The notes under the pieces were generated by a model, which searched no databases, was not told the DNA's origin, and worked only from the letters and a program-made list of their open reading frames with translations. A stretch of DNA of 38,483 nt from Hydrogenophaga sp. (lineage in GTDB: Bacteria > Pseudomonadota > Gammaproteobacteria > Burkholderiales > Burkholderiaceae_C): assembly GCF_018780385.1 (NCBI RefSeq), contig NZ_JADMJO010000067.1, positions 1-38,483 on the forward strand, written 5' to 3'. This document shows, piece by piece, positions 24,323 to 35,955 of the stretch; position 1 is the stretch's first letter; every line of letters starts with the position of its first letter. Position numbers and translations under genes: made by a program.

Positions 24323-25375
24323 ATGAAAAATGTTCCATTGGGCGCGAGCGCGCTGCAAGTTCCACCGATCTGTCTGGGCACCATGACGTTTGGTGAACAG
24401 GTCGATGAAACCACCGCGCACAACATCCTTGACCGATCGATCGAACGCGGCATCAACTTCCTTGACGCGGCCGAGATGTATTCGGTGCCGGCGCGCGCGG
24501 AGACCTGTGGCGCCACAGAAACCATCCTCGGCACCTGGTTCGCCAAGGATGCAAGTCTTCGCGCCAAGGTGGTGCTGGCCACCAAGGTGGCGGGCCCCGC
24601 GCGCGGGATGCCGTGGATCCGCGGCGAGAACTCGGGCGTGAGCAAAGCGGAAATCATCAAGGCCTGTGAAAACAGCCTGCGCCGTCTTCAAACCGAGACG
24701 ATCGACCTCTACCAGATCCATTGGCCCGCGCGCAACGTGCCGGCCTTTGGCCTGCTGACCTTCGACCCGTCCAAGGACAAGCCCTGCGCGTCGGTGCTGG
24801 AGCAGCTGGAGGCGATGGCCGAGCTGGTGAAGGCGGGCAAGGTCAAGGCCATCGGCCTGTCCAACGAATCGCCCTACGGCGTGCACGAGTTCGTGCGCCT
24901 GGCCGAGCAGCACGGCTTGCCGCGCGTGGCCACGGTGCAGAACCCGTACTGCCTGATCAACCGCAGCTACGAGAACGGGCTGGACGAAACGTGTCACCGT
25001 CTGGGGGTTTCACTGTTGGCCTATTCACCGCTGGGTTTTGGTTTGCTCAGTGGCAAGTACGACGAGACGGGTCTGGTGGGCGACGCCGGCCGAATGGCGA
25101 TTTTTGAATCCATGCGCAAGCAGCGCTGGGGTCGGCCCGAAGCGCTGGATGCCGCGCGCCGCTACAACGCCCTGGCGCGCGACCATGGCCTCACGCCGTC
25201 GCAGATGGCACTGGCCTTCTGCTACACCAACTGGCGCGTGGCCAGCACCATCATTGGCGTGACTTCATTGACCCAGCTCGACGAATGCCTGGATGCCTGG
25301 GGCACAACGTTGTCGCCTGAACTCGTGACCGAGATCGACAAGATCCGCTGGGAATCCCGAGATCCCGCGCAGTGA
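24323..25375 (+). CDS. tas: Tas-like NADP-dependent aldo/keto reductase
   Basis: The 350-residue TIM-barrel protein is an aldo/keto reductase closest to E. coli Tas. Shared segments include LGTMTFGEQ, AEMYSVPARAET, ETILGTWFAK, LQTETIDLYQIHWP, IGLSNE and VQNPYCLINRSYE. The catalytic Tyr53 lies in DAAEMY and His133 in IHWP; the catalytic Lys is in LATKVAGP. It reduces carbonyl compounds with NADPH; the physiological substrate of Tas is not established. The ATG at 24323 gives a normal N terminus (MKNVPLGASAL); the long upstream in-frame extension overlaps the divergent gene and was rejected. ybaK follows after 8 bases. Confidence 0.9.
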   Translation: MKNVPLGASALQVPPICLGTMTFGEQVDETTAHNILDRSIERGINFLDAAEMYSVPARAETCGATETILGTWFAKDASLRAKVVLATKVAGPARGMPWIRGENSGVSKAEIIKACENSLRRLQTETIDLYQIHWPARNVPAFGLLTFDPSKDKPCASVLEQLEAMAELVKAGKVKAIGLSNESPYGVHEFVRLAEQHGLPRVATVQNPYCLINRSYENGLDETCHRLGVSLLAYSPLGFGLLSGKYDETGLVGDAGRMAIFESMRKQRWGRPEALDAARRYNALARDHGLTPSQMALAFCYTNWRVASTIIGVTSLTQLDECLDAWGTTLSPELVTEIDKIRWESRDPAQ

Positions 25376-25383
25376 GCTGACGC

Positions 25384-25875
25384 TTGGCCAAGAAGTCCCA
25401 CGTCAGTGAAACGCCAGCCACCGCCTGGCTGAAGGCGCACGGCGTGGCGTTCACCGAGCACAGCTACGAATACCTGGAGCACGGCGGCGCGCAGCACAGC
25501 GCGCAGGTGCTCGGATTGGACCCCTTCGCGGTGGTCAAGACCTTGATCATGCAGGACGAGGCTGCCAAGCCGCTGGCGGTGCTGATGCACGGCAACCGCA
25601 CGGTGTCCACCAAGAACCTGGCGCGGCAGATCGGCGCCAAGTCGGTCGAGCCTTGCAAGCCCGAGGTGGCCAACCGCCACAGCGGTTACTTCGTGGGCGG
25701 CACCTCTCCGTTCGGATTGAAGCGCGCCATGCCGGTGTATGTGGAAGCCACGGTGTTGACGCTGCCGCGCATCTGGATCAACGGCGGGCGCCGCGGGTAT
25801 CTGGTGGGCATCGATCCGGCCGTGCTCAGTGGCCCCCTGGCTGCGAAGCCTGTGGATTGCGCGCTGGCAGAATAG
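25384..25875 (+). CDS. ybaK: YbaK-family Cys-tRNA(Pro)/aminoacyl-tRNA deacylase
   Basis: YbaK hydrolyses Cys mischarged on tRNA(Pro), a trans-editing step that protects translation. The 163-residue protein has the family features VVKTLIMQ, the strictly expected Lys in that segment, ARQIGAKSVE, the YFVGGTSPFG loop and WINGGRRGYLVGI. The start is TTG at 25384: an in-frame stop lies at 25378-25380 and no ATG or GTG occurs until well inside the domain, so the TTG is the only start that keeps the fold, though its Shine-Dalgarno is weak. It lies 8 bases after the tas-like gene, so coupled translation is likely. Confidence 0.9.
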   Translation: MAKKSHVSETPATAWLKAHGVAFTEHSYEYLEHGGAQHSAQVLGLDPFAVVKTLIMQDEAAKPLAVLMHGNRTVSTKNLARQIGAKSVEPCKPEVANRHSGYFVGGTSPFGLKRAMPVYVEATVLTLPRIWINGGRRGYLVGIDPAVLSGPLAAKPVDCALAE

Positions 25876-25953
25876 CCAGCCCGCCTACCCTGCCTGCTTA
25901 CCCAGCCTGCTCTTGCCCCTCAGGGCGCGGCCCGAACCACCAAGGAGACTTCG

Positions 25954-26583
25954 TTGCCATTGCTCTATCCCCTGTTGGCCACCGTGGCCGCGTATCTGAT
26001 CGGCTCACTGTCCTTTGCCGTGCTCGTGAGCCGGTCCATGGGCCTGAACGACCCGCGCACCTACGGCAGCAAGAACCCCGGCGCCACCAACGTGCTGCGC
26101 TCGGGCAACAAGGCGGCCGCGGTGATCACGCTGTTGCTCGATGCGCTCAAAGGTTGGCTGCCGGTGGTGGCGGTGAAGTGGTGGGGCGAGGCCTACGGAC
26201 TGGGCGACGGCACGGTGGCGCTGGTTGGCCTCGCGGCCTTCCTGGGCCACCTCTACCCGGTGTTCTTCCGTTTCCAGGGCGGCAAGGGGGTGGCGACGGC
26301 GGCGGGCGTGATTTTCGGTTTCCAACCCTGGCTGGGGCTGGCCGCGCTCGCCACCTGGGTGATCATCGCCGCGTTCTTTCGTTACTCCTCGCTCGCCTCC
26401 ATCGTCACCGCGGTGTTTGCGCCTGCGTTTTTTCTGCTGGGTCACCGCGTGGCCTGGAACGCCCCCGGCGTGATGGTGTTGAGCCTCGCGGTCATGGGCC
26501 TGTTGCTGGTGTGGAGGCATTCGGAAAACATCAACCGACTGCTGGCTGGCAAGGAAAGCAAACTGGGGGCGAAGAAATCATGA
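25954..26583 (+). CDS. plsY: glycerol-3-phosphate acyltransferase PlsY
   Basis: PlsY is the inner-membrane enzyme that moves an acyl group from acyl-phosphate to glycerol 3-phosphate, the first step in phospholipid synthesis. The 209-residue protein has five or so membrane segments and the three conserved cytoplasmic motifs: GSKNPGATNVLRSGNK near residue 37, GHLYPVFFRFQGGKGVAT near 96, and NINRLLAGKESK at the C terminus. Translation starts at TTG (25954) behind a strong AAGGAGA at 25942-25948; the first ATG is inside the motif region. The stop overlaps the RidA-family start as ATGA. Confidence 0.95.
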   Translation: MPLLYPLLATVAAYLIGSLSFAVLVSRSMGLNDPRTYGSKNPGATNVLRSGNKAAAVITLLLDALKGWLPVVAVKWWGEAYGLGDGTVALVGLAAFLGHLYPVFFRFQGGKGVATAAGVIFGFQPWLGLAALATWVIIAAFFRYSSLASIVTAVFAPAFFLLGHRVAWNAPGVMVLSLAVMGLLLVWRHSENINRLLAGKESKLGAKKS

Positions 26584-26948
26584 GCCAGCACATCACGCGC
26601 ATCGGCGTGGCCGCTCGCTACAGCGAAGCGGCCGTGTTCAACGGCGTTGTCTACCTCGCGGGCATGGTTCCCGAGCGCGGCGATACCGACGTTCGCGGCC
26701 AGACGGCGGACGTGCTGGAGCAGGTGCAGCAGCGCCTGCTGGAAGCCGGCAGCGACAAGTCGCGCATCCTGCGAGCGCAGATCTTTCTGGCGGACATCCA
26801 GGACATCGGCGCGATGAACGAGGTGTGGGACGCCTGGGTGGTGCCGGGCACCGCGCCGCCCCGTGCGACGGTGCAGGCCGCGCTGGCGAACGCCGCGTGG
26901 CGCATTGAAATCGTGGTGACGGGTGCCGTGGCCGGCGAAAGGGTGTGA
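26580..26948 (+). CDS. RidA/YjgF-family enamine/imine deaminase-like protein
   Basis: The 122-residue protein has the RidA fold (a trimeric small protein that clears reactive enamine intermediates from PLP enzymes). The family features are AVFNGVVYLAGMVP, the helix with TADVLEQVQQRLLEAGSDK, the conserved arginine Arg95 in APPRATVQAALA that contacts the substrate carboxylate, and IEIVVTGAV. It is a YjgH/YoaB-type RidA relative, so a deaminase role for this particular subgroup is likely but not certain. It begins inside the plsY stop and is the last gene of the tas-ybaK-plsY-ridA run. Confidence 0.9.
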   Translation: MSQHITRIGVAARYSEAAVFNGVVYLAGMVPERGDTDVRGQTADVLEQVQQRLLEAGSDKSRILRAQIFLADIQDIGAMNEVWDAWVVPGTAPPRATVQAALANAAWRIEIVVTGAVAGERV

Positions 26949-26967
26949 TCCAGAAACACCGAGAAAC

Positions 26968-27045
26968 CGCCCTTCGACAAGCTCAGGACGGGCCTCAGGT
27001 GTTGCCGCCTTGAGGGGTGGCGCGAAGCGCCGCGGGGGTGTCTCC
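26968..27045 (-). repeat. intergenic repeat cluster: TTCGACA repeat plus inverted copy C
   Basis: Between the convergent RidA-family and protease genes lie two repeats. CTTCGACAAGCTCAGGACGG (26972-26991) belongs to the same family as 9203-9229 and its ends, GCCC and GGGC, are complementary. The following 26990-27045, read on the minus strand, gives ACACCCCCGCGGCGC, CACCCCTCAAGGCGGC and ACACCTGAGGCCCG, matching copies A and B. A small GGCGC-GAA-GCGCC hairpin is at 27019-27031. These hairpins may end both converging transcripts. Confidence 0.65.
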
Positions 27046-27049
27046 CCTC

Positions 27050-27694
27050 TCAATACCGACGGTCGAGCGTGAGCTGGTCGTTGGTGCGCTGCATCTGGAA
27101 GCGCGAAAGAAAGCTGTTGCCCAGCAGCACGAAGGCCATGGGTTGCGGCAGCACGATGGCGGTCACGTCAAACACCTGTGCTTCGCCAATGCGCACCGAA
27201 TCCAGACGCACCTGGTAGCCGACGACCCCGCCGTTGGCGGTGGCGACGTTCACTTTTCGACCTTGCTCGTACTTGAGGTTGATGCGCTTGGCATCCGATT
27301 CGCTCAGGATCACCTGTGTAGCGCCGGTGTCCACCATGAACTGGACTTGCCGGCCATTGATCTGGCCCGGCGGCATGAAGTGGCCTTGGGCGTCGGCGGT
27401 GAGCACGACGCGTTTGGTACCAGCGTCGGTCTTCGCCTGCCCCAGGCTGATCGGCGCTTCGCCCACGCGCAGGGTCTGGCGCTGGCCATTGATCTCGATC
27501 ACCGCCGTCTCGCCCTGCATGCTCAGCAGCTTCACGCCCTGATGCGCCTGGCCCGGGCTCAGGAAACGCGGCGCGGCGGCGTCGATGGTGACCAGGGCTT
27601 TGCCGCCTGCCACGCCCGAGAGCGCTACCTGCTGAGCAACGGCCGGACCGGCCAGCATCGCCAGCGCGGACAGCGTTGAAGCGACGAAGCGCAC
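27050..27694 (-). CDS. retropepsin-like aspartic protease, periplasmic (clan AA, TIGR02281-like)
   Basis: The 214-residue protein has a signal peptide (about residues 1-20, ending AVAQ), an N-terminal domain of about 80 residues, and a retroviral-type aspartic protease domain with the active-site motif VDTGAT (Asp122) in QFMVDTGATQVILSES, followed by the flap and the second hydrophobic motif AFVLLGNSFLSRFQ. Only one DTG is present, so a homodimer would be needed for activity. The start is GTG at 27694 with GAGG upstream; it lies 6 bases after the yajQ stop on the same strand, so the two are probably cotranscribed. The substrate is unknown. Confidence 0.85.
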   Translation of the reverse strand: MRFVASTLSALAMLAGPAVAQQVALSGVAGGKALVTIDAAAPRFLSPGQAHQGVKLLSMQGETAVIEINGQRQTLRVGEAPISLGQAKTDAGTKRVVLTADAQGHFMPPGQINGRQVQFMVDTGATQVILSESDAKRINLKYEQGRKVNVATANGGVVGYQVRLDSVRIGEAQVFDVTAIVLPQPMAFVLLGNSFLSRFQMQRTNDQLTLDRRY

Positions 27695-27700
27695 AAGGCC

Positions 27701-28186
27701 TCAGTCGCGAAAATTGTTGAAAGAGAGCGGCAGGTCTTTGAGCTCGGACTTGATAAGCGCCATGGCCGCTTGCAGGTCGTCACGCTTGGCCCCCGTCACA
27801 CGCACCGCGTCACCCTGGATGGCGCCCTGCACCTTGAGCTTGCTGCCCTTGATGGCCTGTTGAATTTTCTTGCCGTCTTCGGTGCTGACGCCGTTGCGCA
27901 CCTTCACCACCTGCTTGACCTTGTCACCGCCGACCTTCTCGACTTTGCCCACGTCGAGAAAGCGCGCGTCCACGCCGCGCTTGGTGAGTTTGCCGCGCAG
28001 CACGTCGTCAATCTGCTGGAGCTGAAAGTCGGCGTCGCCGTGCAGGATGATTTCCTTGTCCTTGAGCTCGATGGCCGCGCTCGTGCCCTTGAAATCAAAG
28101 CGGGTACCGATTTCGCGCGCAACCTGATCGACCGCATTTTTCACTTCGACGAAATCGGCTTCAAGAACGGTGTCAAAAGAGGGCAT
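27701..28186 (-). CDS. yajQ: YajQ-family nucleotide-binding protein
   Basis: YajQ-family proteins bind nucleotides, and some bind cyclic di-GMP as transcriptional partners (as described in Xanthomonas). The 161-residue product has the family start MPSFDTV, the [12 protein letters not shown] segment, the helix-strand block [20 protein letters not shown] and the C-terminal [15 protein letters not shown]. Length is standard. It is a two-domain ferredoxin-like RNA/nucleotide-binding fold; the actual function here is not settled. The start at 28186 is 40 bases from the divergent murB start. Confidence 0.95.
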   Translation of the reverse strand: MPSFDTVLEADFVEVKNAVDQVAREIGTRFDFKGTSAAIELKDKEIILHGDADFQLQQIDDVLRGKLTKRGVDARFLDVGKVEKVGGDKVKQVVKVRNGVSTEDGKKIQQAIKGSKLKVQGAIQGDAVRVTGAKRDDLQAAMALIKSELKDLPLSFNNFRD

Positions 28187-28226
28187 GCTGGAGGTCTTGC
28201 AAAAAGGTGAATGAGAGAATTGAAGA

Positions 28227-29276
28227 ATGGTAGTCGAGAACAACGTGGCGCTCCAGCCATATAACACTTTTGGCATCGTCGCCCGGGCGCAGCGCCTGGT
28301 GCGCGTGCGCTCAACGGACGACGTGCTCTCGCTGCTGGCCGACCAGGATGTTCGCGCCGGCTCGGGCGCGCCGGCCTTTGTGCTGGGTGGCGGCAGCAAC
28401 CTGGTGATCACCGGCGACATCAAGCAGTTGGTGATCAAGGTTGAGATCACTGGGCGGCGCCTGGTGGAGGAAAGCGCCAAGGGGTGGGTGGTGGAGGCCG
28501 GCGCCGGTGAAGACTGGCACGATTTCGTGCGCTGGACGCTGGAGCAGGGCTACCCCGGCCTGGAAAACCTGGCGCTGATTCCGGGCACGGTGGGCGCCTC
28601 GCCGGTGCAGAACATCGGGGCCTACGGAGTGGAGTTGCAGGACCGCTTCAGTGCGCTGGACGCCATCGACCTGCAGACGGGCCAGAGCTTCACGCTCAAC
28701 GCGGCGCAATGCGGTTTTGGTTACCGCGACTCGGTGTTCAAGCACACGCCAGCGGGCGCCAAGGGCCTGGGTCTTGCGGGCAGGGCGCTCATCACGCATG
28801 TGCGCTTCTGGTTGCCCAAGCCTTGGAAGCCGGTGCTGGGCTATGCCGATCTGGATCGCAAGATGGCCGAGACCGGCATCTCTTCACCGAACGCGCAACA
28901 GATCTTCGATTGGGTGTGCACCATTCGCCGCGCCAAGCTGCCCGACCCGGCAGTGATTGGCAACGCCGGCAGTTTCTTCAAGAACCCGACGGTGAGCACC
29001 GAGCAGTGCGCCGACATCATTGCGCGCGAACCCAAGGTCGTGCACTACCCGATGGCCGATGGCAGCATCAAGCTGGCCGCGGGCTGGTTGATCGACGCCT
29101 GTGGCTGGAAGGGCAAGGGCGTGGGCAATGCGGGGGTGTACGAGCGGCAGGCGCTGGTGTTGGTGAACCGGGGTGGTGCCACCGGTGGCGAGGTGATGAC
29201 GCTGGCCAAGGCGATCCAGACCAGTGTGTATGAGCGTTTCGGGATATTGCTGGAGACTGAGCCTGTCGTTGTTTGA
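28227..29276 (+). CDS. murB: UDP-N-acetylenolpyruvoylglucosamine reductase (type I MurB)
   Basis: MurB reduces the enolpyruvyl group with NADPH and FAD to make UDP-N-acetylmuramate, the second dedicated step of peptidoglycan synthesis, in the cytoplasm. The 349-residue protein matches the type I (E. coli) form. Visible elements are the FAD contact VLGGGSNL, the NIGAYGVE turn, Tyr166 in [10 protein letters not shown], which marks type I, the proton donor Ser249 in [10 protein letters not shown], and the C-terminal Glu345 in ETEPVVV. These correspond to E. coli Tyr158, Ser229 and Glu325. It stands alone, divergent from yajQ and convergent with argG. Confidence 0.96.
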   Translation: MVVENNVALQPYNTFGIVARAQRLVRVRSTDDVLSLLADQDVRAGSGAPAFVLGGGSNLVITGDIKQLVIKVEITGRRLVEESAKGWVVEAGAGEDWHDFVRWTLEQGYPGLENLALIPGTVGASPVQNIGAYGVELQDRFSALDAIDLQTGQSFTLNAAQCGFGYRDSVFKHTPAGAKGLGLAGRALITHVRFWLPKPWKPVLGYADLDRKMAETGISSPNAQQIFDWVCTIRRAKLPDPAVIGNAGSFFKNPTVSTEQCADIIAREPKVVHYPMADGSIKLAAGWLIDACGWKGKGVGNAGVYERQALVLVNRGGATGGEVMTLAKAIQTSVYERFGILLETEPVVV

Positions 29277-29340
29277 CGGCTTCTGTTTGCGTTGCGCTCG
29301 CGTGCCTGCGTTGCTTCGTTGCCCGGTGACGCGCGGCGGC

Positions 29341-29397
29341 CGACTCCGCGAATGTCCCCCGGGGGCCTGCGGCCACCTCCTCCTTGATTTCGCTGCG
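29341..29397 (+). repeat. structured intergenic repeat, copy 1
   Basis: This unit begins CTCCGCGAATGTCC and ends CCTTGATTTCGCTGCG. The same two blocks occur inverted at 29490-29550, about 90 bases away, with only the GC-rich middle differing. The region 29277-29340 before it is a degenerate extension of the same element. The whole 329-base gap between murB and argG holds no gene. Confidence 0.7.
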
Positions 29398-29466
29398 TCG
29401 GCCACCACGCGTCGCCGGGCCTCCCACGTGAAGGCATGCGGACGGTTGCATGCGACTGTCACTTCA

Positions 29467-29568
29467 GATCGTTGCGCTGTGGCGTTCTGCGCAGCGAAAT
29501 CAAGGGGGAGGACCGGCGCAGCCGGTACGGAGGACATTCGCGGAGCAGAGCGCCGCAGCGCAACGATC
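29467..29568 (-). repeat. structured intergenic repeat, copy 2, with 24-bp stem
   Basis: GATCGTTGCGCTGTGG through TTCTGC (29467-29490) pairs with 29545-29568 over 24 positions; the only two departures are T opposite G, which in RNA are G-U pairs. The 54-base loop contains a nested ACCGGC-GCA-GCCGGT hairpin (29512-29526). Part of the unit is repeated inverted at 29341-29397 and again at 16443-16492. It may end the murB and argG transcripts, or be a mobile or structural RNA repeat. Confidence 0.7.
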
Positions 29569-29605
29569 CCGCGAGGTCTGCGCCAGCAATGGCAACGAAA
29601 GAACC

Positions 29606-30946
<1,341 letters not shown>

Positions 30947-30954
30947 TCAGTGGA

Positions 30955-31272
30955 TCAGCCGAAGTGGCAGATGTAGTGGTAGGGCTCGGTCACGCGGATG
31001 TCGAAGCTGCTGTTGCCGGGCACGCTGAATTTCTCGCCGGGGCCGGCCTTGAGCCAGGCATCGGTGCCGGCGAGCTTGTATTCACATCCGCCGGCCACGC
31101 ATTCCATGACCTCGGGTGCGCCGGTGTTGAAGGTGAGCGTGGCGGGCAGCACCACGCCGACCGATTTTTTGGTGCCGTCAGCGAGGGTGATGCCGTGGCT
31201 GACGCACTTGCCGTCGAAGTACACGCTGGCCTGGGTGTTGACGGTCACGCCGTCGAATTGGGTGGTGCTCAT
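30955..31272 (-). CDS. ppnP: pyrimidine/purine nucleoside phosphorylase (DUF1255)
   Basis: PpnP (YaiE) is a small cupin that phosphorolyses several nucleosides to free bases and ribose 1-phosphate. The 105-residue product has the typical cupin pattern: YFDGKCVSHGITLADGTKKS, VGVVLPATLTFNT, APEVMECVAGG and the C-terminal PGNSSFDIRVTEPYHYICHF. Compared with E. coli YaiE (94 residues) it is slightly longer at the N terminus. The start at 31272 is preceded by no strong Shine-Dalgarno but gives the full cupin domain. It precedes argG by 17 bases, an association with no obvious pathway reason. Confidence 0.92.
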   Translation of the reverse strand: MSTTQFDGVTVNTQASVYFDGKCVSHGITLADGTKKSVGVVLPATLTFNTGAPEVMECVAGGCEYKLAGTDAWLKAGPGEKFSVPGNSSFDIRVTEPYHYICHFG

Positions 31273-31360
31273 GGTGTTGGGGTGTGATGCGAAGACGAAA
31301 GGCGGATCCGAAAGAAGACGCGCGATTTTAGGCCGCAGGGGCGGCGCGGTCGCCGGGGGA

Positions 31361-31705
31361 TCAGAGCCGCGCTTGCCAGACTGCGGCGTCAAAACCCACC
31401 GTGATGCCATCGGCCCACTGCACCACCGGGCGCTTGATCGCGCTGGAGTGGGCCAGCAACAGGTTGCGCGCGCTGGCGTTGTCCACCACCGAGGCCCGCG
31501 TGGTCTCATCCAGCTGGCGCCAGGTCGTGCCCTTGCGATTGACCAGCGTTTCCCAGCCCACGGCGGCAAGCCAGCGATCGAGTTCGGTTTCCGGAACACC
31601 TTGCTTCTTGAAATCGTGGAAGCGGTGCTCCACACCGTGTTCGGTCAGCCAGGAGCGGGCCTTCTTGACGGTGTCGCAGTTGGGGATGCCGTGGACGGTG
31701 ATCAT
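31361..31705 (-). CDS. ArsC/Spx-family thioredoxin-fold protein (YffB-like)
   Basis: The 114-residue protein is a YffB-type member of the ArsC/Spx family, with a thioredoxin-like core. The family start is MITVHGIPNCDTVKKARSWL, with one active-site cysteine, Cys10; the HDFKKQGVP strand and RPVVQWADGITVGFD end follow. Without the arsenate-binding arginines being clear and without ars neighbours, an arsenate reductase role is not supported; YffB is thought to act with glutathione. The ATG at 31705 sits 58 bases from the divergent folC start. A much longer in-frame extension into folC was rejected because it has no homologous N terminus. Confidence 0.88.
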   Translation of the reverse strand: MITVHGIPNCDTVKKARSWLTEHGVEHRFHDFKKQGVPETELDRWLAAVGWETLVNRKGTTWRQLDETTRASVVDNASARNLLLAHSSAIKRPVVQWADGITVGFDAAVWQARL

Positions 31706-31763
31706 GGAAAGGGATTGTCGGTGATGCGGGCAAAGGCCACGGGGCCGATGGGACAATCCAGCC

Positions 31764-33113
<1,350 letters not shown>

Positions 33114-33192
33114 CCCTCCGCCCAAGCTTTCCCGACCGTCCCTGTGTCGCGCCCCTCGCCAGGCCTTCTTTGGCGCAATGGTTCCCACCCGA

Positions 33193-33897
33193 ATGTTCAA
33201 ATCCCGTTCAGGCTCACAGGGCAATCCATCGACACCTCCGCCGCAGAGCATTGACGCCGTGCGTCGCCGCGCGCGCCACCGCTTGATCGGTGCCAGCGTG
33301 CTGGTGCTGCTGGGCGTGCTGGGTTTCCCGCTGCTCTTCGACACGCAACCGCGCCCGATTTCAGTCGACATCCCGATCGAGATTCCGGCCAAAAACACGC
33401 CCCCTCCCGGCGTCAAGGCGCCCGTGACGGCAACTGCACCGCCCGTCGTCGCTGCAGCACCTGCTGCAGCCAAGCCACCTGCCCCCAGTGTCGAAGCTCG
33501 CGAAACCCTCGGTGCGCGCGAAGAGGTGGTTGAGGCGGCACCAGCGCCCAAACCCGCCGCCGAACCGGCCAAGACCCCCGCTGCGCCATCCGACGCCGAG
33601 CGCGCTCGCGCCCTGCTCGAAAACAAGACCGCAACTGCGCCATCGGCTGCGCCAGTCACCGGTGCGGCGGAGCGCGTGGTGGTGCAGGTGGGGGCGTTCT
33701 CTGAAGAAGCCGGTGCCCGCTCGGTGCGTCAGAAACTTGAAGCCGCCGGGCTGAAGACCTACACCCACGTAGCCGAAACTTCCGACGGGCGCCGCATCCG
33801 CGTGCGTCTGGGGCCGTATGCCAGCCGTGCCGAGGCCGACAAGGCCGCCGCCCGCGTGAAGGCCCTGGGGCTGCCCGCGGCCATCCTCACGCTGTGA
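33193..33897 (+). CDS. SPOR-domain membrane protein (DedD-like)
   Basis: The 234-residue protein has a short cytoplasmic N terminus with several arginines, one membrane helix at 31-49 (LIGASVLVLLGVLGFPLLF), a long Pro/Ala-rich periplasmic linker, and a SPOR domain at about 158-234 (VVVQVGAFSEEAGARSVRQK ... RIRVRLGPYASRAEADKAAA). SPOR domains bind denuded peptidoglycan glycan strands at the division site, so a role in septation like DedD is likely. The start is uncertain: ATG at 33193 gives the usual MFKSR start; ATG at 33178 adds five residues. Position between folC and cvpA matches dedD of E. coli. Confidence 0.88.
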   Translation: MFKSRSGSQGNPSTPPPQSIDAVRRRARHRLIGASVLVLLGVLGFPLLFDTQPRPISVDIPIEIPAKNTPPPGVKAPVTATAPPVVAAAPAAAKPPAPSVEARETLGAREEVVEAAPAPKPAAEPAKTPAAPSDAERARALLENKTATAPSAAPVTGAAERVVVQVGAFSEEAGARSVRQKLEAAGLKTYTHVAETSDGRRIRVRLGPYASRAEADKAAARVKALGLPAAILTL

Positions 33898-33919
33898 GGG
33901 GCCAACGGATGATGCTTGC

Positions 33920-34405
33920 ATGGTGTTGACGGATTGGCTGCTGCTGGCGGTGTTGTTGTTGTCGGTGTTGCTGGGTGCGTGGCGTGGGCTGGTCTACGAG
34001 GTGCTGTCGGTGGCGGGCTGGGTGGCGGCGTTCGTGCTCGCGCAGGCCTGTGCCGATGAGGTGGCCGCCGCGCTGCCTCTGGACGGCATGTCGCCGCCAA
34101 TTCAGTTGGCCGCAGGCTTCGTGCTGGTGTTCATCGCAGTGGCGTTCGCGGGTGGGCTGCTCGCGTGGATGGTGAAGAAGCTGGTGGCGTCGGTCGGCTT
34201 GCGGCCGGTGGACCGGATTCTGGGTAGCGCCTTTGGTCTGGCGCGTGGCGTGGTGATGCTGCTCGCGTTGGCCGTGGTGGTGAGCATGTCGCCCATGCGG
34301 GATGCGCAGTGGTGGCAGGACTCGGCGGTGGCCGATGTGCTGGTCTCTACGCTGCACGCCCTCAAGCCCTTGTTACCCGGGCCCGTGGCCCGATATATCG
34401 CTTGA
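33920..34405 (+). CDS. cvpA: CvpA family membrane protein
   Basis: CvpA is an inner-membrane protein first described as needed for colicin V export and now linked with resistance to bile salts and cell-envelope stress. The 161-residue product has four membrane segments, beginning near residues 5-22 (WLLLAVLLLSVLLGAWRGL), with the conserved motif RGLVYEVLSVAGWVAAF and VDRILGSAFGLARGVV. It lies 22 bases after the SPOR gene and 32 bases before purF, the same order as in E. coli, so the genes probably form one transcript. Its biochemical activity is not established. Confidence 0.93.
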   Translation: MVLTDWLLLAVLLLSVLLGAWRGLVYEVLSVAGWVAAFVLAQACADEVAAALPLDGMSPPIQLAAGFVLVFIAVAFAGGLLAWMVKKLVASVGLRPVDRILGSAFGLARGVVMLLALAVVVSMSPMRDAQWWQDSAVADVLVSTLHALKPLLPGPVARYIA

Positions 34406-34437
34406 ACAGCGTTTGAGTTTTTACTGAGGATCGAAAC

Positions 34438-35943
<1,506 letters not shown>

Positions 35944-35955
35944 AGGCCGGAGCCC

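Noticed and set aside
29341..29568. CRISPR array
   Set aside because: The repeats are inverted, few and of variable spacing, with no unique spacers and no cas gene nearby.
31361..31705. Arsenate reductase (arsC) as a resistance gene
   Set aside because: The protein is the short YffB type and no arsB, arsR or acr3 gene is adjacent, so an arsenic role is not supported.
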